The notes under the pieces are model-generated. The model ran no database searches. It had not been told where the DNA came from and saw only the letters and a list, made by a program, of their open reading frames with translations. The position numbers and the translations under genes are program-made. From Campylorhamphus procurvoides (lineage: Eukaryota; Chordata; Aves; Passeriformes; Dendrocolaptidae), in the NCBI GenBank assembly GCA_013396655.1, contig WBMV01002681.1:186001-250000 (forward strand): DNA of 64,000 bases, read 5' to 3'. Positions 48,701 to 62,060 of this stretch are shown here, piece by piece (position 1 is the first letter of the stretch; every line of letters begins with the position of its first letter).

Positions 48701-51380
48701 GAAAATGACATTTGGATAAAAATAATAATAAAAAAATACATCCTACTGGTTAGATATGGTCATTTTATTAAGTTTGATAAGAATGAAAAGCTGAAGGATT
48801 TGACAGTCCCAGAGTCTGACATGTAAAATAAAATTCCTGACTGTAAATTAGAGACTAAACTATCCTTTAAAAGACCTTAATGGAGAAAAGGATGTATTTA
48901 AAACCCAATGAACTTCAGACCTTCTTCAGATGGCTTAAAATGAGGTCCAGAATGCTTGCTAAGTAGGAAGTCCACTGGCTTTGATTTAATAAAAATATTG
49001 TGGAGTCTAATTTGAAAAAATCCCATCACTGTATTCACCTTGCAGAAATAAATATGAAACCATATGGAGAGGGATATTTCCACAAATGTATTCCAATTCA
49101 AGATGAATTAACTGTATGTTCTACTTCATAATCAAACAACAATAAATTTCTTGTATTCCTCTACAAATATTAAAGAAAATAATTTCAGCCTCTGTATGGC
49201 TTCTCATAGGCAATGCACAGAAAATAATGTGCTTTTGATAGAAGTTCTAAGCGTATGTCTTAATTTTTTTGTAAGGTAGAGGTGTCATAAGTAGGGATGA
49301 AGTATTTTTATGTTACTAAGTTGCATATATGATTGGCTCTGCTGGCAAAAGAGCACAAAAGAGCTTTTGTTATACTCTCAGTAGAGCTATTTATATATTG
49401 TGACTTACTGTGTCCAAGGACTGCTTCCTGCTTCCGTTAAAAAGTAGTCCCTCCAAATAAAATAAAAGCCATAAACCCTGACATTACTCAAGCCCTGTCT
49501 ATTGAAACAACAACAAAAAATCACACATGATTTTGTATTGCCTATATAGAGTTCTCTGGAGTTTACTTAAATACAGTTCCAGATGAAGCATACTGTGAAA
49601 GCAATGCCTCCCATACCTAAAGAGGCAGAGAGACATTTTAGTTGGTTTAAAATAAGAATGGTCCAAGCAATCAGGTGCACCTACAGGGTATAGCTGAAGC
49701 TGGAGAGGATTGCAACAGTTCTGGTCATTGTATAGGCCATATGCTCTGTAGGCAGGAATTATTCTTTTTGTCTTGTGCTTGAATCACCTGCAGGGAGACC
49801 TGATACATGCTTTGATCTTTGTGAAGTACTTATGCAATCAAACAATATAAACAATATCTATGTCTGTGTGTCTACCCTCCTTGTTCCCCATGCCCAAGGT
49901 CAACCACAGCTCTTTCCTCCATATCTGTATGGGCTCACTAATGAGTTTCACTTTGATTTCATGATATTTTTAAATATAATATACCAGGTTTCCTACAAGG
50001 TCTATGTAGGTCTAGGAAAAAAATCCCAAAAGCAAACCAACAAAATCACAGAAAAGAAAGAAAGAGTTAGATAAGGTTTCTGTTCTTCCCATAGGGCTTC
50101 TTTTGTAGTCCTATGGTTTTGGGCAATAACCCTACTCCAGAAAGATAAATAAAAATCTCATCCCTTCACACAGACTAGTGCTTAGTATAGGCATAAACAA
50201 GAATTCCTAAAAACATGAATATTATAAAGCTGCTCTGAACATTTTCAGTAAGGTGTAAAAACTTTTAATAAGGCCCAACTAACTTTTGATGTGGCTTTTT
50301 TACTAGGAAGGAAGAAATTCCACTGTCCTACATTCCTAATCCTCTCTTCCATATAGGCAAGTTCCAACTTTAATATAAATAATGTATATCTCTGTATATT
50401 ATAAAATGCAGAATTTGCTACCTCATCTGTCTTTCTGACTTTTTTTTTCTCCCAATACACTTAGTATGGCCTTTGATTTTTCTGTCTGTGATCATTTTAC
50501 AGTGTGCCAGGAAGAACTCGTTCACCATTTCCTTGCCAGGAATAATCTAAGTGGGCGACAGGTGTTGGTGTGAATGGGAATGAAGTGAAAATTGGAACTA
50601 TTTAACTGCATCTAAACCAACCTTTGTATACATAATACATTTCTCTGTCCCCAGAGCACCCTCAGATCTCTCATTTTAAATGTGTTAATAGCATTTCTGG
50701 ATTATTTTGGTTTAATTAGTACTATTTTGTTTGAAAAGTAAAACAAATCAGAATTTAACAGAACCTCTGAAGAGCCTTGATTCCTTTATACACATTTCTC
50801 CAAGAAAATTAGACTCAATTTAGCCTAAACCTTCTGCCATTTGCATTGAAATGACACTCTGATATTTAATGAAGAAAAGGAAAAATGCTGTGGCTTATAA
50901 TTACATATTTTTTAATTACAGCTTCTAATACTGTTCCCATGCTTAAATGCCAAGACAAACTTTAATTTTCATCCCACTCTTTCATTCACAGATATTTTCG
51001 GCCATTTCAGGAACAGCATAACATACACATAGAGACATATTTCAAGTGAATGGCAGAGTTTTCACTTATTCTGGTGAGTGTTAACCAATTAAACTAGATA
51101 AACTATAACTTTTCTGGTCAGGTTGTTAGGAACAATTCAAAGAGTGGTCTATATAGATCCATTATTTTTGCCCTCAAACTTCATAATTATTATGTAACAA
51201 GTTACATTTTAAAATAATGTGGAAGTAGTTTTTATTCATATTTTTACACATAAATCCTGAATCTCTTGGTTATTTTTCCCTTGTGTCAGAATGAGCTCTC
51301 AATAACGTGAATGGAAGTTCAACTTTAGTGAGGATAGAGTAATAAAAACTGGATCCGGATCTCACGATTTGGCACATGGA
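45790..51380. other. Non-coding DNA, no gene seen
   Basis: Mostly unique AT-rich sequence. Short homopolymer runs lie at about 46410-46419 (T), 48033-48046 (T then A) and 50440-50450 (T). The stretch 45990-46260 is repeat-free and fairly balanced and could be a small conserved element; a frame ending at 46138 there was considered as an exon and not accepted. Nothing else is supported. Confidence 0.5.
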
Positions 51381-51384
51381 CACT

Positions 51385-51560
51385 AGATCTATTAAGTCAT
51401 CTTGTCCATACTCCTGCCAAAGCAGAATTGTTCCCTTCAGCATAATCTCCTGTGCCTTATTCAGTCCAATTTTAAATGACTTGGGTGAAGTGGTTTCCAT
51501 TACTTCACTTGGTTGAAGTATTACTTATTCCACAGACTAACATAATGCTTTTCAAGCTGC
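51385..51560 (-). mobile_element. Old CR1-type LINE fragment, antisense
   Basis: The plus strand carries TCATCTTGTCCATACTCCTG, CCAAAGCAGAATTGTTCCCT, GTGCCTTATTCAGTCCAATT, TTAAATGACTTGGGTGAAGT, GGTTTCCATTACTTCACTTG and TATTCCACAGACTAACATAAT, in the order of an antisense old CR1 3' region (CTAGTCCA, CTGCCAAAGCAGGATTGTTC, AGTGCTTTGTCCAGTCC, TTAAATGTC, GGCTTCCACCACTTC, TTCCACAGTCTAATAG). It is diverged but collinear over about 175 bases and has no coding capacity. Confidence 0.75.
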
Positions 51561-52473
51561 TTCATTCTCATGGATCACTTCCCAATCCCAACAGTTCCCC
51601 CAGACAAATGCTATGAGTAAGGGTAAGGAAAATGTGTGTAGAGTATAAAGGCCAAAAGGAAAAAGTGGCAAAAAGTCCTTCCCCTCACTCCATTTTTTTA
51701 TGTCTTTCTCCTTGCTTCATATTTCTGAAGTCTGCCTCTTCACTCTTGCCAGTGAGACTTGGACCAAACTCTCTGAGAAACAGATTCACTGAGAATTTTT
51801 CTCCATATTTCTGCATGTGAATCATTCCATTCCAAGGCTCCCCCCACCACCCTTCTCTGCTATATCCTATTTCTACTTTTCTCGGTATTTAATTTATTTT
51901 TAGTAAGGCACTGACTTTTACCACTTTTTGCTGACTCTTCATTATTCATTATCTGTCACTTAACTTTTAAGGTATTATCCTGATTAGAGTGAATTTTTCA
52001 TAGAGGATCCATAGAATATACTTTTTTGCAGGTGAATATGGGTGTGTGCAAGAAAAAATACATTTTTCCAATTATCAGGTGTGCTCATTATGGCTAGGCC
52101 TTGCGAATGAAGATTTGGGAAGGGCTCTACCTGCAGTCAGATATGCTAAACCCAATGATAATAGCAGACAAGATTGATGACAAAACCATTGAGAAAGGGA
52201 ACAAAGGTTTGTGGGCCCTGTTTTGCAGTATATCACATGTATACAGATAGTCAAGACTTTAAATCACTGTGCATGCAAAATGAAGTTGAAATACTTCTGT
52301 ATTTCAATTTTACTGTACTGTAACTGATATTACGTGCTAAGATCTTTGTTTCAGTTTTCAGCTATATGCACAGTAAATGCTGCAAGAACAAAGACTGAAT
52401 TTTGGCACTTTATTGAGATGTAGAAATTCAACAGCAGGAATCTTCCTTGAAAGAAACCCCTATTTCTATCCTC

Positions 52474-52508
52474 TTTTTTTTTTCATATATATATATATAT
52501 ATATATAT
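52474..52508. repeat. T-run and (AT)n microsatellite
   Basis: Ten T (52474-52483) are followed by C and a clean alternating AT run of about 24 bases. It is a simple repeat in unique DNA. Confidence 0.9.
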
Positions 52509-53447
52509 CCTTTACTAGCTGGTCACTTAAAACAGGTGCTGTAATTCATGATTGGACATTAAATGTTTACGATAGATGGTGTCTGTGTTTAGAGACAACT
52601 TTATGTACCAGTGTTTGTAAGGCACTTCCTTTCAGGAATCAAGTGGAAATGAGATCATACAGCACTCTGGCAGATTATGGATTCAAGTATTACAACTTCT
52701 TGAATTATTAATTGGAGTTCATTTACTCAGTTCATTTTAATATATGTAATTATTCAGAAATGAGACTTAATTCTTACAAATAGGTTCCTTCAGTAGAAGT
52801 GTTCAATAAAGCAATAGAAAAAGGATGTTATTTGGGTACAAATGTGCATGAGTCTCATGTGCTGTCAGTGCTGCCCAGGTTTCTGGGCTGTGACAGCTCT
52901 AGTGTGAACAAGTGGAAGAAGTTGCTGGTCGTTCAAAAGAGCGAGTATGCCAGGGCAAGTCTGGCCATGGCAGGAACAAAGTGAGGGCAGGGTCCTGATG
53001 TTATGGCAAGAAGTGGTGCCTGAGCACCAAAAAGTGTTATTACAGCTTTATTTGTCCAATTCAGGTTCTCAGACAGAAATGAACTTCTAACAACTCCCAT
53101 CCATGTGAGTCTGCTTCACACAGAATGGTTACTGTCAGAGGTATATATTCACCTTAACTGGTTTATAAACCATTCTCTTTTCTAGATATCCATATTTGCC
53201 TTCAAATGAATTAGCATCTCTGATTTCAGCTCTGTAGAGAATTCCCACTCAGTACTGAGTGCAATCAGACAGGTATCTAATGACATGGATGGAGATGCTT
53301 TAGAGATCCATTCATAAGCTCTGGCAGGATGACATATACAACTATCAAATTATGTGGTGGACTCCACGTGGTAGTGCACCCTTCTCTTTTTTCTGCTAAC
53401 ATAGAGGCTTTATCTGCTCTGATACTTGCATAGTGGTAAAAGCTTAC

Positions 53448-53578
53448 CTGTTTTGAATGTAGAGAAAAAACCAAGCTCTTTTCCAAGGAAAGGACACACA
53501 TGAACTTTAAAAGGCATCCTGCAACATGTGAATTTTCTTCTATTGCCTTGTGTGGTGTTTGTGTACCTGGAATGTACC
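53448..53578 (-). other. Candidate internal exon in the longest frame
   Basis: On the minus strand, TTCTGTCTCTGCAG at 53579 and upward is a good splice acceptor, and AAAACAG|GTAAGC at 53448/53447 is a good splice donor. They bound 131 bases that are open in two of three frames. One of these lies within a 169-codon frame (53277-53786), the longest in the window. The exon would encode a segment beginning GYIPGTQTPHKAIEEN and ending SLHSKQ. I recognise no family, and no partner exon with matching phase was found nearby. A non-coding exon of a long transcript is as likely as a coding one. Confidence 0.2.
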
Positions 53579-56500
53579 CTGCAGAGACAGAACTGTAGTG
53601 AGATGTTTTGATAGGTAGACACATTTTGGGTGCTGGGCATGGCCTCTGCCCTGTAATCATCTGATGATGACTGTTCAGCAGCCACAAGCAAACTGCAGCA
53701 CCTCCTCTGGGCACACCACAGGTAGCTTCACCTGGCAGGAGCTGGGTATATTTGACTTTTCCCTTCCAGAATATATAAGTGATCATGCTTTTTTCCTCTC
53801 CTTGCTTTGGGTAAATGTAAGCTATATGAATATAAAATACCTAGGTTGTAGAATAAAGAAAACTTAGATTCATATGCCTTGTCTCACATATATGAATATT
53901 CATGATGAACTGTGCTTCATTAGAGCTAGATGTACTTATACTGATCAAAAAAAGCCCTAGTACCAAACATCTAAGGTTTATTCAATAGATTTTTTCACTT
54001 CAGTTAGATATTTAAGAAAGTCCTTTACACTTTATTCTCCGTTCTGTCAGATTGGTGAATTAATTTTTATGCTCCTTAGCACAGGGACAGAACATCCATA
54101 AAAGCAACATTTTTCCAACACATAGTATAAATGGTCTGCTATTCTAAGAACAACAAGCCATGAAAAAAGAGAAAAGGGATATCAACAAGCAAAGATCTGA
54201 GAGGCAAATAGAACCTGGAAAAGAGAGAACACAGGAAAACAAGACACAATACAGAAAGTATGTCATATAGGAAACATTACATCCTCCTTCTGGAAACAGA
54301 TATCGTCAAACCTGCTACTATCAAAACAAAAGCTTCTTTGACCATAATTGGTCATAAAGGCTTTGCATCCTTTTCAGGCCAGTCCTGTGTTAAAATGATG
54401 TCTGGATTGTCTTTACTTTTTCATCAAAACAGGTCTTAGTGGTGGCAAGTTTGCTCAGAAAACTTTTATATACTGCCATCTCCTCCAACCTGCTTTCACA
54501 AGAAGTACATGCATGGGAGGAAGAGTGGTGAGTAGGACTGTAGCCAGATCTGTCTCCATGCTGTACTGTCATCAGAATATGAATTAATTAAACATGTTCT
54601 CAGAGAAAAACTCATACTGAAATATTTTATGAAGTTCCAAGTAATGTGATTGTTGAGAAGACAAGCCCTGAGAGCAGGTTGTAAAACACACTCTTATTCA
54701 CTACCAAACTACCCAGGATATGCTCATGAGCTGGCTCATTCAAGATACTAGTTTCATACTTACCTGCTGCAGAACAAGAGTGAATCAAGCCAAAGTTTCA
54801 GACATTATTACCTAGGATGTAGTTAGGTGCCTCAGCTGAAGGAACTCAACCTGTAGGGCAGAGCCTTACCTTCCCATGGGCTAGCTTGCTAGCAGCTGCT
54901 GACTGGCAACTTAAAGCACAAGCAGAGACACTAGCAGGTTTTCTTTGATAACTAAAAGAAAAGAATGCAATGTGTTTTGCATCAGATTAGGTGTATGGTC
55001 ATTACTGTTTTATTTGTCTGGTGCTTTTTTCTGTATACTTGCTGTGACTACAGAAACCATAAGACAGACCCCCAGCATATTTCAAGAATATGCTTTAGAA
55101 GCCTTTAAGAAAAAAGAAAAAAGGCACTAACAACAATTCCAGCAAATGTTTTCATGCTAGAATCTGAAGTCCTGCAAAATCACTATGCAGATCTCTGGCT
55201 GGAAGCCCACTACTGAGCCATGTACTGCAAAAGACTAGAAGAATATCTGTGCTTTGTAGGCAGCAGATTGCCTTCACAAAGTCCCAGAATACTTTGCAAC
55301 AGCCTTTGTTGTGATGCACAAACTTAAACTCCAGAATACAGAAAAGATGACAGAGAGTGGTAGCAAATAAAAAAATACTTTTGAAGTGTGTATAAGTTTC
55401 TTGGGGCTGAAATGTCTTACAATTGTCCTTATTAAGGGAAAATTATTATTTAAGCCTTAGATTAAAAATACACAGGTTATACTCACCTCAGTGCATTCTT
55501 CAGAATCTGCAGAGGTGGACTTTGAGAAGGCTTTTTAAACATCCTATGTAAGGTGGCTGAGAATTTGAGAGACTGTCACAAGTTGTGCAGGTGCTGTAAT
55601 GTATTTGTTTAACATGCCTGAAAGGAATAATGTAGTTGCTTTCAGCAAATCCAACCTATGTTGCTGATGGCTTTTGTGCTTTTGGCTTGCAATGGAGGAT
55701 GCTGTGCTATGGGCAGAAGGTTTAGAGAACAAACAGGAACCTTTGTTTCCTTTCATTTAGGGAAGAGAAAATAAGGTAGAAGAAGCAATGCTGAGCAGCT
55801 GCCTGAAAGATGCTTTGTCTCAGCTTCATTACAACATGACCCCTGAATTGGGTTTTGGTAAAGTATGTAATATATTAGAAGAAATCATCCAACTATAGCT
55901 GTAGTAAGCAGTTTTATTTAGAATTTACACTCTCTGATGACTAGAGATAGCAGTCTAAATTCTTCTAAGCAGATCCTGTGCTCTTTGAAACGGGGCATTG
56001 AAATCTGATCCAGTACTTATTATGTGGAATTAACAGTGAATATGATAAGGCAAATGCATGGTTGTCAGACTCCACTTACCACCTATTTCATCATATAGAG
56101 AGCAAAGAAATAATGACAGTAGAACATACTGACAAAAATGGGAATCTGTATCATTCAACATCATGCTACTGCTGTCAGTTGGAAGAGCACTTATTCAGTT
56201 TGGTGCTCTCCACTGAATACTCAGGATCATTTGAAGTTGGTGGAAATGTGAGTGCTTGGTAGTATCTGCTTTTTACATTGTTGTGTTCTGCAACCTTAAA
56301 AACAGATGTCTGAAATAGTTTATTGTGCTTTTCCTCAAATATTATACAGTGCCGGTATGTGCAGAGCACAAAGCATTATCTCAACAGCATTGTGTAGGTC
56401 TTTGTCTTTAGTTTATGTTTTCTGTGATCTATTGTATGTAAAACTTTTTATGAGACTGGGAAGAGATGTAGCCTGAGTAAAATTAAACACTGTATTATGC

Positions 56501-58019
56501 AAAAAATTAAGGCTCTTCTGCACTACAAATAGACAGATTGAAGACCCAAAATAGAAAGACTTTGGAAAATAAAACATATTCATCAAGTAATTTCAATCCA
56601 GAGAAGTATTTTATACTAGACAACAGAAGATGTTGGGGTTTGTACTGGCAATAACAGGACTCATTTTCCCAAGGGATGCAGGAAGTGTTCTCTCCATTCT
56701 CTCACATTCTGAAATTTCCAATGGGGAAAGCTTAGCTATTTTTATCTTTTTGTCTTCCAGTTCCTGCATCACTTTCTTCTGTGAAACAAATAGAAGTTAG
56801 AGTCAAGTACCAGCAGGGATACAATCCAAAGAGTATGAGATACTTCCAAGAGAAATGAGTGACATACATAATGTTTTGTTCGTTCATTTGTACCATTGTT
56901 GATTATAATACATTCTTGCCTTCATGCCTAAAGAATCGTGCCAGCAGTAAGCCCTTATACTGGATAAAGAAGTTTACTGCTTCCCTGTAGGAAATGCTAA
57001 TCCAATCTATCTAATTTACAACTTGGTTTAAGGGTCAGATCACTACTGGGGACTTTCAAAATATTGTCATAATGTGGAACAAACCAGTGTATAACACAGA
57101 ATGTGAATGTTTGCATTTAAAGCCATTGAATGCCAGGATGTGATGGGCATTGGGTACTAAGGACAAGATTCTCAAAGATACAAAAGATCATATCTAAAAA
57201 TCCTGGTAAAGGAGCCACACAGGCTTATTTGAAAGAAATCAGAGAGTAGAGGTCCATGGACTCATTCCTTTGGTTTGCCCTTTTCCAGCAGTGTATTGGT
57301 AGCTGGGGAGTAATACAGTTGTTTGGGTATCTGATCTCATCTACTGTACCTCATGTTGATACATCTTTAAATTAAGACATATGAATGTGTAGAATTTTCA
57401 TAGATCGTCACTTTGTTAAAAGATGGAATACATAAATTCAAGTTTTACAGATTGGGAAAGGGTTTCATTCAGGCTTCCTGTATTTTGGGAGTGCTATAAA
57501 CATTGAACTATAAATAAAATATAACATTTCCTCTAAATATAAGGACTTTTAATATGTGTTTTAGAAATTGCTTTAGAAAGCAATGTCAAGTTGAAGTGGC
57601 TTAGAAAGGTGCAAGTACAAACAGATCCAACATGTCTCAGCCGTGTTAAGATGTTGGCATTTTGGGAAAGGCACAGCAACAAAACTTCAGAACTCTTAGG
57701 TTCTTCCAAGTTGAAGTTATTGGTACCTTGGCTCTTCTGAAGTCCTATACCATGTATCACAGGCTACATTCAACAAAATATTAGGGAATTTCTTGCATGG
57801 AACTGAGCCACAGGAAACCTAGAGTTTTTCCCTTCCTTAGTGTCATCTAACTCTAGAATTGCCAAAGTTGAGGTGCCCTCTCACCATAGACTTTGATTTT
57901 TTCCATCTGGCTAGTATTTTTGTTGTCTGTATTGCTGCATCTGCCTATCTCTGAGTAAGTGGTTACTCATCATTCTCCAAAGCTTCATTAGAAGTATCAA
58001 ATAATACATTCCTCTCTCA

Positions 58020-58152
58020 TCTTGATAGAGCTCAAGAAGCATTTGGACAATGCTCTTAGGCACATGGTGTGACTCTTGGAGGTGTCCTGTGCAGGGCTAA
58101 GAGTTGGAATCAGTGATCCTTGTGGGTCCCTTCCAACTTATCATATTCTATG
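58020..58152 (+). mobile_element. CR1 LINE 3' terminal fragment, sense
   Basis: The segment reads AAGCATTTGGACAATGCTCT, TAGGCACATGGTGTGACTCT, TGGAGGTGTCCTGTGCAGGG, GTTGGAATCAGTGATCCTTG, TGGGTCCCTTCCAACTTATC and ATATTCTATGTTTC. This is nearly the CR1 3' end consensus of birds over its last 130 bases, including the ATTCTATG terminus. It is a short, strongly 5'-truncated copy and among the least diverged in the window. Confidence 0.92.
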
Positions 58153-58159
58153 TTTCTTT

Positions 58160-61100
58160 CATCTCTTCCAAAAGGCTCAGCATGGCAAGCCAACATATAG
58201 GAGCCTGTATCTTAGAGCACAGCATCACAAGGCACCATCCACATACTATATTCACCTCACTTGAAGAGATTTATTGCTGCCCACCATGTTATGGAGTCAT
58301 CTGGATGGGAATATTCACCCTTGTCTTGTCATTGTTTTCTACAGAGTGCAGTGAAAGAATTGTAAGGTATATTGTAAACCTCACTGGCACAAGGCTACCA
58401 TTTGTCACAGTTTTCCGTGTTATATCCTATTTTTCTACCTGAAAATTTTGTCTGGAGCAATTCAGGGGTCCCAGATGTTCATTTTGCTTGTGCATGTCAA
58501 ATCTACCTCACACGTACAAATCAGCTGTCCAGGGCAAATTACAGTAAGTTCAAAGCTTCTTGGAGGCATCTGGCCTGCTCTGCATATGATATACACATTT
58601 CTTGCATGGAAAAGACAAGGCAGCAGCCTTATGAACATGCAATAAATGTGTAAGCATATGCAAATACTTTTGTCTAGGTTAAACAACCTTATGATCCAGG
58701 CTTGTGACCTCATATGCCCAGAGCTGTGGCTGCCAGCAAGGCTCCAGAGAGAGTGAAAGGGCTCCTGCCCATGTGTTGCTTCTTGGCCAGTGCTGGGTGA
58801 GCTCTTCACAGAGAGTCTTTCCTGTCCCTTTCTACAGAACCCAGCTCTACACTGGATCTAGCCCTGGATGGCCACCTGCACTTTCAGGTAATTTTTTTGA
58901 TAAATACCTCTGAAAAGCAAGTCTCAATACTTTGACAAGCTCTCATGAAATGCCAGACTATGTAAAGACAGAAGACAGAGCAGTTGGACTTGCAGATCTA
59001 CTGAAAATGAGAGTTGCAGTCCATTGCACAGAACCTTTGGAAGATCACACCAACATTAATTAAGTGCTTTAATAGGGAATTAGGTTTCAAATTTTAGTCA
59101 TCAGGAGTTTAATGTTGTGGGTCACAGTTATGTGCATAGTGCAGAACTCTTGGGTAAAACATTGAATAGAACCTTTTTTTATCCCCTGGTTGTCTTAGAA
59201 GTCATGTTTCATTAGAGCAGCACAAAATGTTCACAATGAAACACCAGACCACACAAAAGTCACCTGGTGTGGAGTTTTGTTACAAACTAGTAACACAAAC
59301 CATATTTATCAAAAGATTTGCTTAGCATTATGCAACTCCTGAGTGACCTGAACTCAATTTTGAGCATATATGGTGTGTGGCTTTGGATCAGAATCATGCA
59401 AAATTCATAGCTTTGCGTGGTTTTGATGTGAGGTGTGAATAAACACCAGGTGAAGCACAGCAATTCCAACCGAGTCTCAATTTGATCAGGATTCAATCCT
59501 CACGTGGTGTTAATCGGTGTAGCTCCATTGAAGTCAGTGTTTTGTCCCATTGTTGAGCTACATCAATTTACTGTATCTGAGTGGCTGATTGAAATTTTGA
59601 GTTTGCTCGAACCTGAAAGTCAAAGTCTAACTCAGTGGGTGTGAAAGTATTTGGATCAAAATGAAAGAAAATGTTTGGACAAATGCTTGTGAAGTAAAAC
59701 TAGTTCTATATTTTGCAGCTGTAAGGTCACAGCTCTGAAATATATATTCCAAATGATATAACCACAAGTTTAAATCCTTCATTACTTTTTTTGCTAGCCA
59801 TTAAAGTAACTTTTGCTAAATCTCCCTTGTGATATAAGTTTAAAAGGGAAAACGGTATTTTTACTCAAGTCCTATAATAATATCAAATAAAAAAGGTTTT
59901 GGAGATAGCTAGGAAAACTCATGACCTTGAGTGCAAAGGAATGCCTAACAAATCTATATATTGTATTTGTACCTATACATTTAATATATAACTATAAAGG
60001 CAGCAAAGGCATGCAAGTGCTACACAGGAATACAAGGATAATCCTAAAACTAACTTTTTCCCGGCCAGAACTGGAGAAAACTGGAAAGAGGCATCTTTAA
60101 CTTGTGTTTCAATTCTGCTTGCTTTTATTATTTTTACTTTCCAACGATTCCATCAGTTCAGACACCTCTCCATTGACTTGCCCTTTCCCCTGAATATACT
60201 AAATAAAGAGAAAATAGAGAACTAATAATGCAATGGGCGGTGTCTCTGAAACAGTGCTAGTGTTTTCCACAGTATCAGTACGGTGACGCTGTGCTTCTGT
60301 TATTAATGACCAATGTGGCTTCCCTGGCTGCATCCGTACACATAAGCCAAGGCAATGTTCCTGGGTGCTGGGAATTGATCAATTGTACTGTTAAATTGCT
60401 ACAGCTGCCCCAGCATGTTTTTAGGCCTGTGCCACTGAGCACTGCCAAACAAATTCTGGGCACAGTGACCATTGCCAGATTGGATGTTTGTGCTGTCCGG
60501 TTCTTACGGAATAAGATAATGTAATAATATGGTCACAGACCAGGACATGCCAGTTCTTTACAGCTATAAAGTTTGTGCTGGCATGCTTAAACTACTAGTG
60601 TAGATATAGCCATTTTTCCTTCTTGGCCTGCCAGCCACATTTCATTTTCCCCCCCTTCTTTCAGATTCTTATGCTTGATTTAGTCTTGCTTTATTTATCT
60701 AACAACTTCTGGTCACCATGTGGCATAAGCAGCATCAGTTCAGATGTGTTGTTATATACATTTTTTTAGTAAGACAAATTTTAGGAAGTATCTTTTGGAA
60801 TCTGCCAAAAAACCCCCCAAATAACCAAACTCTTCTCAAGAGACTAGTGGTCCTTGCCTGTCATACAGACTAATTCAGGGTACTAAATCTAGGTGGGTTT
60901 GCAGTATGTTATAAAAGAAAAATGGAGATGGACTTCTAGTATGAAAAGAATCCTCTTAGCAAATGTGTTAAAACTAAGAAAGGATGATGAGGAAATGTAT
61001 TTTTCTCAGTGGAACAAGTGAAAACTGCTAGGATTGACACTGGTAAAACACACTATTGCTGCTTTCTCACTTTGTTAATGTTTACATTTCTTTTACCTTT

Positions 61101-61950
61101 CTTTAGGTATAAAAGTGTTTATGGTCTTACAAGCTGAACTTTTATCAACTTCTTATGTCATTACTTTTGTTTACTAATAAGAAATAAGAGGAAGAATGTA
61201 TACAAATATTAAACCTTTTATGGGAATTGTGGAAATAAATACCAAAAACTTCCCACAAATTTTGAAATCTGAACTATGTCTTGGCTTTACAAATGACTTG
61301 TGGAGAAATACTTTTTTTTTCTAAAATAAACAACTGACAGCATTTACCAAAACTGTACTGGTTTATGGCAAAATATGTGGGAAGAGGAGGGGAATATTTC
61401 ACTTTCCATGAGTGTATTCCATTTGATCACCTAAAGAAAGAAAAATAATAGTGAAGTCTTTCCAGTGAATGCTTCCATTAAGAAATTTAGAAGATCCTGT
61501 CACAGTCACAGCCTGTCCAGTGTGAAATATCCTTTAAACCGAGTGCAGAGTTGAGATGATGATGCAGTAGGAGAGCGGCTTCGTGCGGGATCATTACCAG
61601 GTGAAGAACTGCTTCTATTTTGCCCCTCTCTGAGAACACATTAGGAAAAAGTAACAAGCTCCTTTTCCTCCGTATTTAGTAATCCTGTTCATCCCTGGCA
61701 ACACTTATGCTACATGATTGTTAAACTGTAGTAGATTAGATAAATAGGTCTGAATACTGTAAACTGCAGAAAGAAATCTATTGTAAGGCTGGGAAGTCTC
61801 AAACTCCTCTCTTTTTTCCAGAGTGGGTGAAAGAGGGAGAGCTGTACCCCGCAGACAGGAATGGAATTAAAGAGTGAGCTTAGAAGAGTGACAAGAGTGT
61901 CAAGAGGAATTGCCCAAGATGTTCCATTAGAACTGAAACCACTGGAGAAG
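58160..61950. other. Non-coding DNA, no gene seen
   Basis: Unique AT-rich sequence. Frames of up to 115 codons lie on both strands at 58100-58900, overlapping each other in several registers, without motif or splice support. The stretch 60240-60540 is repeat-free and balanced. A T-run lies at about 61312-61321. Confidence 0.5.
59512..59568. repeat. Imperfect hairpin, possible ancient repeat
   Basis: The arm AATCGGTGTAGCTC (59512-59525) and GAGCTACATCAATT (59555-59568) are reverse complements at 12 of 14 positions, with a 29-base loop containing ATTGAAGTCAGTG. The whole resembles a palindromic motif (GTAGCTCCATTGAAGTCAATGGAGCTAC) that I recall as common in old repeats of turtles, crocodiles and birds. 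The family name is unknown to me. Confidence 0.4.
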
Positions 61951-61957
61951 AGAGATG

Positions 61958-62060
61958 ATCCAGTGGTTGACAAAAGGTCCGGACTGAGAACTGGGAGATC
62001 TACCTGAGGCAGTTCTTCAAAGGTTGGCTGCTTGCCTGTCTGCCTGAGGTTTAAGCCCTA
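61958..62060 (+). mobile_element. Possible MIR-like SINE remnant
   Basis: TCCAGTGGTTGACAAAAGG, then GGACTGAGAACTGGGAGATC and CTACC, resembles the start of tRNA-derived amniote SINEs (GTGGTTAGAGC, GGACTGGGAGTCAGGAGACC, GGGTTC). The match stops early. It lies about 700 bases before a better MIR-like copy in the same orientation. Confidence 0.3.

Larger units (their letters stand above)
51565..58015. other. Non-coding DNA with one exon-like segment
   Basis: Mostly unique sequence. It contains the longest frame of the window (169 codons, minus strand, 53277-53786), which has no recognisable domain. The only other marked feature is the T-run plus (AT)n tract at 52474-52508. Other frames are short and unsupported. 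Confidence 0.5.
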
